This document shows, piece after piece, positions 49,599-58,243 of a stretch of 64,000 nucleotides of DNA. Each line of letters opens with the position of its first letter. Position 1 is the stretch's first letter. Location: contig JAQVLK010000002.1 of NCBI GenBank assembly GCA_028704165.1, forward strand, positions 1 through 64,000, written 5' to 3'. The stretch comes from Candidatus Altimarinota bacterium (GTDB taxonomy: Bacteria > Patescibacteriota > Gracilibacteria > RBG-16-42-10 > JAQVLK01). Both the position numbers and the translations under genes were made by a program. The notes below the pieces were generated by a model. The model worked only from the letters and a program-made list of their open reading frames with translations. It was not told the DNA's origin and ran no database searches.

Positions 49599-49660
49599 TT
49601 GACATACAAAATCTAGTGGGTATATAGTGGAGATTGCCCCTGAAAGTTGTATATAGCGGT
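49599..49660 (+). promoter_or_regulatory. nrdR-nrdD promoter with two NrdR-like boxes
   Basis: TTGACA (49599-49604), 16-nt spacer, TATATA (49621-49626). Two sites read on the minus strand as CACTATATAC and CGCTATATAC, 29 bp apart, resemble NrdR boxes; the first covers the -10. Confidence 0.55.
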
Positions 49661-49735
49661 TTTGAAAAAGATTTTTGCAAGTACAAGAGAAATTGGGGGT
49701 TCTCGTCTTTTTTGGCCTCTCTCTAAATCACAGTT

Positions 49736-50182
49736 ATGAAATGTCCCAAGTGCAATCATCTCGACAGTAAGGTTATCGACTCGAGATTGACTGATAAGGA
49801 CAAATCAATCAGACGCAGAAGAGAGTGTGTCAAATGTGGTTTTCGCTTCACAACCTTCGAGAGAATCAAGGCTTCCTCGCTGATTGTGGTCAAGAAAGAT
49901 GGAACGCGTGAACCCTATGACAGGACCAAGTTGGAGGAAGGAATCTGGAAAGCTTGCGAAAAAAGAACTGTCAGTCAGGCACAAATCGATGATCTTTTAA
50001 ACAACTTGGAAGAAAAGTGGACTGTCAAAAAGGAAATTCCCAGCAAGCAAATTGGTAACGACGTGATGGATGCTTTGAAAGAGATTGATGAAGTTGCTTA
50101 TATCCGTTTTGCTTCCGTTTATCGCCAGTTCAAAGATGTGGAAGATTTCAAAAAAGAGTTCAATAAACTACTAAATGGTTGA
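49736..50182 (+). CDS. nrdR: Transcriptional repressor NrdR
   Basis: Represses ribonucleotide reductase genes when dATP is high. 148 residues: Zn ribbon MKCPKCNHLDSKVIDSR...RRRRECVKCGFRFTTFER (Cys3, 6, 31, 34 area) and an ATP-cone domain (VVKKDGTREPYDRTKLEEGIWKACEKR). It lies 104 nt ahead of nrdD, whose own N-terminal ATP cone it mirrors, so the two are likely coregulated. Confidence 0.95.
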   Translation: MKCPKCNHLDSKVIDSRLTDKDKSIRRRRECVKCGFRFTTFERIKASSLIVVKKDGTREPYDRTKLEEGIWKACEKRTVSQAQIDDLLNNLEEKWTVKKEIPSKQIGNDVMDALKEIDEVAYIRFASVYRQFKDVEDFKKEFNKLLNG

Positions 50183-50202
50183 AATGGTCATAATGGTTAG
50201 TG

Positions 50203-50249
50203 GCAGGCCTTGCTTGTCCTGATCCGCCTAGTCGGAGAAGGATGCCTGC
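50203..50249. repeat. GCAGGCCTTGC...GCCTGC element between nrdR and nrdD
   Basis: Arms GCAGGC and GCCTGC with CTTGCTTGTCCTGA, a CCGCCTAGTCGG centre and AAGG. Same flanks as 13321-13361 but a different centre. Confidence 0.7.
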
Positions 50250-50286
50250 TGATCAAATAAATTAATAAATCATTTAAACAAAAAAT

Positions 50287-52479
50287 ATGCAAAGTATCCG
50301 TAAAAGAGATGGCCAGATTGTGTCATTTGATCAAAACAAAATTGCGCAAGCAATCTTCAAATCAGCCAAAGCAGCTGGAGGTGAAGATTTGGAGCTTGCT
50401 CAGAAAATCAGCAGACAAGTTCTGACTGTTTTGGAAGTGCTCTATAAAGATGACAGAGTTCCTACTGTAGAAAATGTGCAGGATCTGGTTGAAAAGATCT
50501 TGATTGAAAACGGTCATGCCAAAACTGCCAAGAGCTATATCCTCTATCGTGAACAACGCTCCAAGGCTCGTGCTACCCAGAACACCATGATGGACATCGA
50601 GGACACGATGAATGGTTATCTCAAGCAATCTGACTGGCGTGTGAATGAAAATAGTAATTCAAAGTATTCTCTCTCGGGGTTATTGATGCATGCCGCTGGT
50701 GCGGTGGTTGCCAACTATACTTTACAAAATGTTTATCCCAAAGATGTGCGTGATGCTCACATCAATTGTGACTTTCATATTCATGATTTGTCTCTCGGCA
50801 TTGCCGGTTATTGTGCCGGTTGGAGTATTCGCCAATTACTCGAAGAAGGATTTAATGGGGTTAGTGGGGAAAATGATTCCTGTGCACCCAAGCATATGGG
50901 AACAGCACTGGGTCAGATGGTGAACTTCTTAGGAACTATGCAAAACGAGTGGGCCGGAGCTCAAGCATTCTCTTCATTTGATACTTACCTTGCGCCTTTT
51001 GTACGTCATGACAAACTGGATTACAAAGAGGTTAAACAGCTTGTGCAACAGTTCGTGTTCAATATCAATGTGGCTTCACGTTGGGGAGGACAGAAGCCTT
51101 TCGTAAATATTACGCTGGATTGGACTGTGCCTGCAGACATGAAAGATGAAAAAGTTTTGATTGGAGGTAAGCGTGGAGAAGATACTTATTCCGATTATCA
51201 AAAGGAAATGGATATGATCAATAAAGCCTTCATCGAGGTTATGCTGGAAGGTGATAGTAATGGTCGTATCTTTACTTTCCCGATTCCAACCTACAATATT
51301 ACTCGTGATTTTGACTGGGATTCTGAGAATGCCAATTTACTATTTGAAATGACTGCCAAGTATGGCACTCCTTATTTCCAGAACTTTATCAATAGTGAAC
51401 TTGATCCTGGTGATGTGCGCAGTATGTGTTGCCGTTTACAGATGGACATGCGCGAACTGCGAAATCGTGGAGGAGGACTCTTTGGAGCAGTTGAGATGAC
51501 CGGTTCGGTCGGAGTCGTTACCCTTAACATGCCAAGAATTGGATACCTTTCCAAGACCAAAGAAGAGTTTTTACAACGTGTCAGTCACTTGATGGAGTTA
51601 GCCAAAATCTCCTTGGAGCTTAAGCGTGAAATAGTTCAAAAGAATATCGATAACGGATTGATGCCTTACACTAAACGTTATCTAAAGACTCTGGATAATC
51701 ACTTTGCCACCGTGGGCTTAAACGGTATGAACGAGGCTCTCCTGAACTTTATGGGTAAAGATATTGTAAGCCAAGAAGGCAAAGCATTTACTCTTGAGGT
51801 TCTGGATTTCATGCGTGCCAAGCTGTCAGACTTCCAGCAAGAGACCGGTCATATTTACAATCTCGAGGCTACTCCGGCCGAAGGTACCAGTTATCGTCTA
51901 GCCAAAAAAGATCGCCAACTTTATCCGGATATTATCGTAGCCAATCGGGCTGATGATTCTGAGCCTTATTATACCAATTCTACTCAGCTACCGGTCGGAC
52001 AAACAGATGATATTTTCGAAGCCCTTACCTTGCAAGATGAACTGCAAACTAAATATACCGGTGGTACCGTCTTGCATGGTTTTATGGGAGAAAAGATCAG
52101 TGATGTCGAGGCTTGTAAAAAGTTGGTTAAGACGATTGCTTACAACTATCGCTTACCTTACTACACAATTACTCCTACCTTCAGTATTTGTCCGGAGCAT
52201 GGTTATGTCTCAGGAGAACACTTCACTTGCAATCACGAAACTGCACATGGAACATGCGGACGTGACTGTGAAGTCTTCTCGCGTATAGTCGGTTATCACA
52301 GACCAGTGACGCACTGGAACAAAGGCAAGAAGAAAGAGTTCGTTGATCGCAAGACTTTCACGGAAAAGATCTCTATGACAAGTGTGAAAGATCTCGAAAA
52401 AGCTCCACGTATCAAACATGTTGAGGCCTGCGAGCAACCCAAGGAACGAAGAAAGGTCAAGGTTCCTGTGGGTGTTTAA
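50287..52479 (+). CDS. nrdD: Anaerobic (class III) ribonucleoside-triphosphate reductase
   Basis: Makes dNTPs from NTPs with a glycyl radical, in the absence of O2. 730 residues: N-terminal ATP cone (MQSIRKRDGQIVSFDQNKIAQAI), ten-stranded barrel, C-terminal zinc site Cys635, Cys648, Cys657, Cys661, and the glycyl radical loop RIVGYHRP with Gly669. The C-terminal form (VFSRIVGYHRPVTHWN.GK..EF) is of the Thermotoga/archaeal type rather than the E. coli one. It is the only RNR in the window and shows anaerobic life. Confidence 0.95.
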   Translation: MQSIRKRDGQIVSFDQNKIAQAIFKSAKAAGGEDLELAQKISRQVLTVLEVLYKDDRVPTVENVQDLVEKILIENGHAKTAKSYILYREQRSKARATQNTMMDIEDTMNGYLKQSDWRVNENSNSKYSLSGLLMHAAGAVVANYTLQNVYPKDVRDAHINCDFHIHDLSLGIAGYCAGWSIRQLLEEGFNGVSGENDSCAPKHMGTALGQMVNFLGTMQNEWAGAQAFSSFDTYLAPFVRHDKLDYKEVKQLVQQFVFNINVASRWGGQKPFVNITLDWTVPADMKDEKVLIGGKRGEDTYSDYQKEMDMINKAFIEVMLEGDSNGRIFTFPIPTYNITRDFDWDSENANLLFEMTAKYGTPYFQNFINSELDPGDVRSMCCRLQMDMRELRNRGGGLFGAVEMTGSVGVVTLNMPRIGYLSKTKEEFLQRVSHLMELAKISLELKREIVQKNIDNGLMPYTKRYLKTLDNHFATVGLNGMNEALLNFMGKDIVSQEGKAFTLEVLDFMRAKLSDFQQETGHIYNLEATPAEGTSYRLAKKDRQLYPDIIVANRADDSEPYYTNSTQLPVGQTDDIFEALTLQDELQTKYTGGTVLHGFMGEKISDVEACKKLVKTIAYNYRLPYYTITPTFSICPEHGYVSGEHFTCNHETAHGTCGRDCEVFSRIVGYHRPVTHWNKGKKKEFVDRKTFTEKISMTSVKDLEKAPRIKHVEACEQPKERRKVKVPVGV

Positions 52480-52550
52480 ATTCATTTAAAACCAACGTTG
52501 GTTGCCGAAATAAAGCGAAAACAAATCGCTTAAACAAAGAAAAAGGAGAT

Positions 52551-52580
52551 AAGGGGTAGACCAAAATCAGTCTGCCCCTT
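52551..52580 (+). terminator. Hairpin after nrdD
   Basis: AAGGGGTAGA / TCTGCCCCTT, a 10-bp stem with one G-U pair and a 10-nt loop. Followed by GCTTCT rather than a clean U-run. May partly separate nrdD from nrdG. Confidence 0.5.
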
Positions 52581-52677
52581 GCTTCTAACTCTCTACTTAC
52601 TAGCAGCTAGAATTTATAAGCTATAAGCTAGGGGTAAAAGCTTCTAGAAGACATTTAGTAATTAGAAATTTTCAGCC

Positions 52678-53370
52678 ATGATCCTCAAGGGCCTGCAAAA
52701 AACAACTCTGATCGATTTTCCGGGACATGTAGCCTGCACGGTTTTTACGCAAAACTGTAACTTCCGCTGTCATTTTTGTCACAATCCCGAACTTGCTTTC
52801 CCAAATAATCCGGCACCGGATTATGCTGTCGAAGATTTCTTTGAATTTTTGCAAAGCAGGAAAGGCTTACTCGAAGGCGTCTGTATAACCGGTGGCGAGC
52901 CGACCCTGTATGCTGATTTGCCGGAGTTTATTGAGAGAATTAAGAAACTTGGTTTTAAGGTGAAGCTTGATAGTAACGGTACCAATCCTGAAATGCTAAA
53001 ATCTCTGCTTGAAAGTAAATTAGTAGATTATGTAGCGATGGATATCAAGAATAGTGCAGAGAAATATGCAGAGACAGTTGGCTTAACAAAGCTGGATCTC
53101 GACAAGATCAAGGAAAGCATAGCTTTACTGAAAGAATCTAATATTCCTTACGAATTTCGTACCACAATTGTGCCCGGCTTGCACACGGTAGAGAGCCTGC
53201 GTGGTGTGGGAGAATTGATCAAGGGAGCGCCTTCTTTCACTCTTCAGAATTTTCGTAAAGGAAAAACCTTGGATCCTACATATGCTGATAAACCATCTTT
53301 TCTTCCCGAAGAACTGGCTGAGTTGAAAAAAGTTATGGAAGAATATGTTGAGATGGTTGAGGTTAGATAG
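52678..53370 (+). CDS. nrdG: Anaerobic RNR activating enzyme (radical SAM)
   Basis: Uses SAM and a [4Fe-4S] cluster to create the glycyl radical on NrdD. 230 residues with the cluster motif CNFRCHFC (in NCNFRCHFCHNPEL), ITGGEPTLYADL for SAM binding, and DIKNS. It lies 198 nt after nrdD. The family also includes YjjW/PflA-like activases; neighbourhood favours NrdG. No other radical SAM protein is near, so it is also the only candidate radical SAM partner for the AMMECR1 pair in this window. Confidence 0.88.
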   Translation: MILKGLQKTTLIDFPGHVACTVFTQNCNFRCHFCHNPELAFPNNPAPDYAVEDFFEFLQSRKGLLEGVCITGGEPTLYADLPEFIERIKKLGFKVKLDSNGTNPEMLKSLLESKLVDYVAMDIKNSAEKYAETVGLTKLDLDKIKESIALLKESNIPYEFRTTIVPGLHTVESLRGVGELIKGAPSFTLQNFRKGKTLDPTYADKPSFLPEELAELKKVMEEYVEMVEVR

Positions 53371-53785
53371 TGGATAGGATCATCGAAAAATTGCTTTGGG
53401 GAAACAGTAAGTAAGTGAGTAAGTACTTAAGTAACAAGAAAATGGCTAAAATGGTTTGGGAAGGCAATGGCAGGCCTTGCGCCTACGCTAAAATCATCAC
53501 CATCGCTGTGCCTGCAGAGAATCACGCGCAGGGGCCAGCCCAGCAACTGGTTTTGTCTTTTGTTGTCTGTGTTTTTCCCTCCCGAGACAAGGGGTCATGA
53601 CCCTTTGTCCAAGACGTGTGCTCAAAAGTTTGTTTTACTGCGTTCTGCCTAGCGAAAGTTAACAGGAATAAAGAAGACTTTCTTCAAACTAAAAAACCGG
53701 TGACCAGGGATTCTGTCTTCCCTCTAGGTTCGACAAGGAGTTTATTCTCGGCTAGAATTAGGCTGTTCTTTAAGCTAGTTAGCTT
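53371..53785. other. Gene-free stretch with repeats
   Basis: No credible gene. It includes AAGTAAGT words, a GGCAGGCCTTGC...GTGCCTGC element (53469-53517), a TTGTCTTTTGTTGTCTGTG word, and the CCGAGACAAGGGG-type palindrome (53587-53608). Confidence 0.6.
53587..53608. repeat. Palindrome, ACAAGGGG-CATG family
   Basis: Arms ACAAGGGGTCA / TGACCCTTTGT with one mismatch; preceded by CCGAG as in the manB copy. Confidence 0.7.
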
Positions 53786-53977
53786 ATGAAGCAAGTTCTC
53801 GTCGATCAATCTGCCTGTATCGGATGCCAGATGTGTGCCCAGATCGCACCCGCCAGTTTTCAGATGAGCGAAGAAGGAGTATCCGTAGCTCTCAATCCTC
53901 CTGGTGACTCGGAGGACATCCTCAAACAGGCTATAGCTTGCTGTCCGGTGGAATGTATCTCATGGCTGGAAGATTAA
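53786..53977 (+). CDS. Single-cluster [4Fe-4S] ferredoxin
   Basis: 63 residues: CIGCQMC (Cys11, 14, 17) near the N-terminus and CCPVECI near the C-terminus give the four ligands of one cluster. Small electron carrier, typical of anaerobes; it may feed NrdG or other radical SAM enzymes. The stop overlaps the convergent response regulator gene by 4 nt. Confidence 0.93.
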   Translation: MKQVLVDQSACIGCQMCAQIAPASFQMSEEGVSVALNPPGDSEDILKQAIACCPVECISWLED

Positions 53978-54654
53978 ACTCTCTCCCCCAGGAGATATCC
54001 GAATCCATAAATCGTATGGAGTAATTTGGGCATAAAATCACGATCGATCTTCTTTCTTAGCGTGCAGATATTAGCTTCCAGTAAATTTGTCTCCGGCTCA
54101 TAATCGAGATTCCAAACTTGTTGCAGGATCTCTTCTTTGCGGACGATACTGTGAGCGTTTTTCATCAGGAATTCCAGGAGAATACTTTCAACGGGGGTCA
54201 ATAAGATTTCTTTCTCGTTGCGAGTTACATCTCGGGTAAAGAGGTCGAATTTTAAATCTGAAATTTGCAAAGCATCGGAACTGATGGGACGTTCTCTGCG
54301 ACGAAGTAAAGCTTTGACGCGGGCTGCGAGCTCTTCAAAATCAAAAGGTTTTATCATGTAGTCATCGGCGCCGCATTCGAAGCATTTTTTCTTGGTTTCG
54401 GTATCGGATAAAACTGACAGCATCAAAATAGGACAAGCCTTGTGCTTGTCGCGTACTTTTTTACAAATTGTCATACCATCAATATCTTGTCGGAGATTGA
54501 TGTCTAAAATAATGAGATCATACTCGCTGATACCCACCTGCATAAAGGCTTTTTGGGCATCAGTGGTAAATTCCACCATGTAGGAGAGACTTTCAAGTCC
54601 TTGTCTGAGGAAGGAGAGGATGCGAGCATCATCATCTACAATCAAAATTCTCAT
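53974..54654 (-). CDS. OmpR/PhoB-family response regulator, orphan
   Basis: 226 residues: receiver domain with acidic pocket VDDD, phosphoacceptor Asp51 (IILDINL), and Lys102 in MIKPFDF; Ser80 takes the switch Thr position (LMLSVLSD). The C-terminal winged helix ends HTIYGFGYLLGERV, the OmpR-type signature. No histidine kinase is adjacent. Its own promoter carries an 11-bp-spaced CTTAATC repeat shared with ssb and the MBL hydrolase, so it is the natural candidate to bind these sites, an inference. Confidence 0.93.
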   Translation of the reverse strand: MRILIVDDDARILSFLRQGLESLSYMVEFTTDAQKAFMQVGISEYDLIILDINLRQDIDGMTICKKVRDKHKACPILMLSVLSDTETKKKCFECGADDYMIKPFDFEELAARVKALLRRRERPISSDALQISDLKFDLFTRDVTRNEKEILLTPVESILLEFLMKNAHSIVRKEEILQQVWNLDYEPETNLLEANICTLRKKIDRDFMPKLLHTIYGFGYLLGERV

Positions 54655-54988
54655 AAGCCTAGGGTTAGGAAATGCGTATTATATTATAAAATCACTAATT
54701 TGTAAAGAAGGGTTTGATTTTGGAAAAGCTGTTGTGTGTCAGCATAGCACACAAAGATTAAGGGGAGATTAAGATAGAAAAACATTGTTAAATGGTTGGA
54801 ATGGTTAGAAATAGGGGTTAGGGTGGAGGGGATAGTAAATGCAAAATGGATAGAATATTTGTCCGCCTAGGCGGATTCAATTGTTATCTTGTTGCATTGT
54901 TTAGTCACGCTGGCTAAATGGCTATTTCGTGCTTGGGGTGGCTGAAGAGAAGTGTTTGTGCTAGGATGGATCACTAAAGTATCAAAAT
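54655..54988. other. Regulator promoter region and repeat words
   Basis: Beyond the promoter at 54741-54773 the stretch contains AATGGTT words, a GGTTAGGGTGGAGGGG word, a perfect TCCGCCTAGGCGGA palindrome (54862-54875) and an ATTGTTATCTTGTTGCATTG word. No gene seen. Confidence 0.55.
54741..54773 (-). promoter_or_regulatory. Response-regulator promoter with CTTAATC direct repeat
   Basis: Minus strand: CTTAATC at 54773-54767 and 54762-54756 (11-bp period), 9 nt (TTTGTGTGC), then TATGCT (54746-54741) with TGC extension. Leader about 80 nt to the ATG at 54654. Confidence 0.65.
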
Positions 54989-55564
54989 ATGGATCCATAT
55001 TTAATAGCTTCAATTGATGCTCCAGCAAAGAAGCCAGAGTCTCCCAAGTCTAAAGAAAGAAGTCTTTTATACAAACTTTTTATGCAATGGTGGTATAAGC
55101 CTAGAAGAAGGCTCAAGGATTTGTTGTACTCATCAACTCAAGATCTCTCACAAAAAGAAGTTGCTGCAATTTTGAGTAAACTCAATAGCTCTTTATCTCT
55201 GGAATATAATAAAAATGATCCGTATAAATCAGATGTTGGAATCAAGACAGATATTGCAGGCGACCCGAATTTAATACCAGCCTATACCAAATCTGGTAGA
55301 ATAAAACTTGTCTTTTCCAAAGAATCTTTGCTGGAAATTACAAGCAATCTTCAGGGTAAAAGCGAAGTCGAATTATATGCGTTGGTTGATGCTATTATTT
55401 GTGCTTTTTACAGGATTGTCTGTAAAGAGAATTTTATTCCTGATGGCTTTATTTATCGTAAAGCATTAGCTCTCATCAAGGAGAGTCTTGGTGAAAAAAA
55501 CTCCAATTTCCAAAAGAGCAAAGTCTGGCTGGACTTCGAAGACTATCTGCGCAAAATTAATTGA
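54989..55564 (+). CDS. Hypothetical protein
   Basis: 191 residues, soluble, beginning MDPYLIASIDAPAKKPESPKSK, then basic/aromatic FMQWWYKPRRRLKDLLYS and a helical rest (DLSQKEVAAILSKLNSSLSLEYN; VELYALVDAIICAFYRIV). No family recognised. AT-richer than the enzyme genes. It overlaps the next convergent gene by 8 nt. Confidence 0.65.
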   Translation: MDPYLIASIDAPAKKPESPKSKERSLLYKLFMQWWYKPRRRLKDLLYSSTQDLSQKEVAAILSKLNSSLSLEYNKNDPYKSDVGIKTDIAGDPNLIPAYTKSGRIKLVFSKESLLEITSNLQGKSEVELYALVDAIICAFYRIVCKENFIPDGFIYRKALALIKESLGEKNSNFQKSKVWLDFEDYLRKIN

Positions 55565-55808
55565 TCATCTCTTCCAATAACTTGCGTGCAATTTCTTGGT
55601 GTTCTTCTGCGAGAGTTTCTTTATTACCGAGTCGTATATAAAAAGTATCTCCTTCCTTGACGCCGTCCGGAAGGAGTTTAACCGGCCAGAGGCATTCTTT
55701 GTCGAGTTCTAGTCCCTCCGCTCGCAGTTTTACAAACATCCCTTCAAATCCGACTACGCGAGTCAGAATAGAGTAGGGACTGATCTTTTTAATCTCGGAT
55801 TCTTCCAT
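55557..55808 (-). CDS. Small protein, DUF3006-like
   Basis: 83 residues from ATG 55808 (a frame to 55928 adds a Gln/Arg-rich stretch that looks non-coding). A beta-rich core, YSILTRVVGFEGMFVKLRAEGLELDKECLWPVKLLPDGVKEGDTFYIRL, resembles the short DUF3006 proteins often found beside ComEC-like hydrolases, followed by a helix EHQEIARKLLEEMIN. Tentative. Confidence 0.6.
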   Translation of the reverse strand: MEESEIKKISPYSILTRVVGFEGMFVKLRAEGLELDKECLWPVKLLPDGVKEGDTFYIRLGNKETLAEEHQEIARKLLEEMIN

Positions 55809-56007
55809 TTTGTTTTGAGTTGTTTGAGGAAAGTACTCTAGCAAAAAAATCAGTGTCCGTAAACGTCGTTGCTCTTGCCAGACTTGAGTGAAATGTGGTG
55901 TGGGAAGTCTACAAAGGACAGAGGACATAGAACCAAAGACACTTTGGAACTGGGAACTCGGAAGAAAAACTAAGAACAGACGATAAAAAATTAATGGAAT
56001 CGATTAA

Positions 56008-58146
56008 TTATCTTGGATCAGAAGACATGCAACCACAATCAGAACCACTATCAACGCAGTAAGTATCAGGGAATTCGAATCCGCCGCATTCCATATCCAT
56101 TCTAGGTTTTTTTATACAATAAAAGAAATCTCCGAATTGAGTACATTCCTGCTGAACACATTTATTCCCAACGCATTTGTTTCTACATTCATCTCCTGGA
56201 AAGCATTCATCATAGGCAGGATTCGGCTGACAACGTCCGCTTATATTATCACAACCATAATCACAATGAGAACAACGTTCAATGCAAATTTCATTTATAC
56301 ATTCCAGATGGCATTCATTGTCGTTGTCCTTGCAATAATATTCTTCATCACAAGGGCACTCAGAATCATCGCAAACAGAAATATCAACATAAGCACCGCA
56401 TTCGGCAGAAGAGCCACCACCAAGTAACCTGCACTCAGACATATCAAGACATTGTCCACTTCCATTTAATTCTGGTTCTCCTTCACATACTGTTTGTTCA
56501 ATTACAACACATTCATTACTAACGCAACCATATTCTTCTATGACTCCTGATTCACAAGTATACCCATTGCATTCTGCAGGATTACATTCTCCACAATCCT
56601 GTGCACAATACTGACTTTGAATATCAATTCTTTCTTCATTACAAGGATAACCTGATTGACAAACATCATTTCCGCAAATACAGCAGTCATCAGGACAGTT
56701 TTCATCTGTTTCTCCTTGCTCTGTTTCACAAACACCATTTCTATTATAACATCCTCCATTACCGCAATCAGAACCGCAAGGATTTGAATTCCATATTCCA
56801 CCAATAGCATTACAAAGGGTTTCAGTTGAATCAACACATTCTATTTGTCCGGAAATTTCTTTCTTGCAACAGCCAGTTTCTTCATTATTTGGTTCACAAA
56901 AACCATAACAGCAAATAAATCCATCCCAAGTATTATGCCCTGAACCTTCGCAGGATTCAGTTAAAGGATTGCAATACTGAGGACAATTATCTCTTGCTTC
57001 ACAAAATCCATCACAACAAATACAACCATCATTAGTGTAATGCCCTGAACCATCACACATTTCAGTCATTGGATCACAAATTGCAGGACAATACTCTTCA
57101 CAATCCTCACAGTTAAAAGAATCTTCTCCTAACCATGGCTCGCAAAATCCATTACCGCAATCCCATAAAAAATCTCCCCAGCTTTCTCCGGAATCACTAA
57201 AATAATTATCACAAAGTTCATAAGGTATTGAACCCATCATACAACCAATCCAAACAGAATAATCTTCAGTATAAGAAGTTCCACCAGAAGGACCCCACCC
57301 GCAATAATTGCATGGTCCACCGCAATCAATTTCAGTTTCACCTCCATTCAATAAATTATCACCGCACCAAGGATCAATCGGAGCATTAGGAATCTTTGAA
57401 CAAAACTTCAAATAACCATTAGCAACACTCATATAAGAAGAAATTCCAACCCCATAATGAGTTGGAAAAGACCCTGAAGTAAAATACCCTGCAGGACATT
57501 GATTCAAATCAGAAGAATAATTTCTAAACTCACTTGAAGCAATCATTAAACTAGCAGGAACAGAATTATTCACACATAAACTAACCCAACCACCATTAAC
57601 AAATTCCCATTCATCTAACTGCCAATTAAACACATAACCAGTAATGCCTGAACCTATAAATTGATTGATTTTCCATCTACCGGCAAACAACATATCTCCA
57701 GAACAATTAGTTCCTTTAACTAATTTTGCATCAGAAACACTGCTAACGCATAAATTCATCCAACCATCAGAATCATTTCCACTAAATGCTTGAAACTGAT
57801 TATTATAACTTAAATAATAAGATAATTTATTATCAAAATAACCTGGTTTAAAAACACCAGCATAATTCAAACCCAAGTCATTGCAGGAAAATTTAGTTAA
57901 AATAACATAACTTGGATTAGTGCTCTGAATCAAATCGGGCTCGGATTGAATTGTTTGAATTGAACTTGAGTGTTTTTGAATTCCAAAATGGTTCTCCAAA
58001 GGAGTTCCAAACATTGAATTAATTAAATCAGTTCCAGCTAAATTCTGAGACTGAAAACCAATTAGTTTTGCTGTGCCATCACTAAAATAACTGCATCCAG
58101 AAAAACAAATCAAAACAAAAACTAAAATCAAAAATTTAAAATTCAT
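56008..58146 (-). CDS. Large Cys-rich lipoprotein, AT-rich
   Basis: 712 residues: MNFKFLILVFVLICFSGC gives a lipobox (FSGC, Cys18). The first 270 residues have four related units with NxCV/CxSxxS and aromatic pairs (GYFDNKLSYYLSY; GWMNLCVSSVS; GGWVSLCVNNS). From about 275 it is dense in cysteine, with repeats of the type CGNGxCE...GE...NCxxDC and SGHYTNDGCICCDGFCE. Codons are far more A/T-rich than the neighbours, which suggests acquisition from another lineage. Surface function unknown. Confidence 0.8.
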   Translation of the reverse strand: MNFKFLILVFVLICFSGCSYFSDGTAKLIGFQSQNLAGTDLINSMFGTPLENHFGIQKHSSSIQTIQSEPDLIQSTNPSYVILTKFSCNDLGLNYAGVFKPGYFDNKLSYYLSYNNQFQAFSGNDSDGWMNLCVSSVSDAKLVKGTNCSGDMLFAGRWKINQFIGSGITGYVFNWQLDEWEFVNGGWVSLCVNNSVPASLMIASSEFRNYSSDLNQCPAGYFTSGSFPTHYGVGISSYMSVANGYLKFCSKIPNAPIDPWCGDNLLNGGETEIDCGGPCNYCGWGPSGGTSYTEDYSVWIGCMMGSIPYELCDNYFSDSGESWGDFLWDCGNGFCEPWLGEDSFNCEDCEEYCPAICDPMTEMCDGSGHYTNDGCICCDGFCEARDNCPQYCNPLTESCEGSGHNTWDGFICCYGFCEPNNEETGCCKKEISGQIECVDSTETLCNAIGGIWNSNPCGSDCGNGGCYNRNGVCETEQGETDENCPDDCCICGNDVCQSGYPCNEERIDIQSQYCAQDCGECNPAECNGYTCESGVIEEYGCVSNECVVIEQTVCEGEPELNGSGQCLDMSECRLLGGGSSAECGAYVDISVCDDSECPCDEEYYCKDNDNECHLECINEICIERCSHCDYGCDNISGRCQPNPAYDECFPGDECRNKCVGNKCVQQECTQFGDFFYCIKKPRMDMECGGFEFPDTYCVDSGSDCGCMSSDPR

Positions 58147-58243
58147 TTAATTCACTTTATCAACAAAATTAACAAAGATGATTATAATGTAAAACATGTT
58201 TTTGCACAAAGGAGCTTGTGCAACTCACTAACCATTCCAACCA

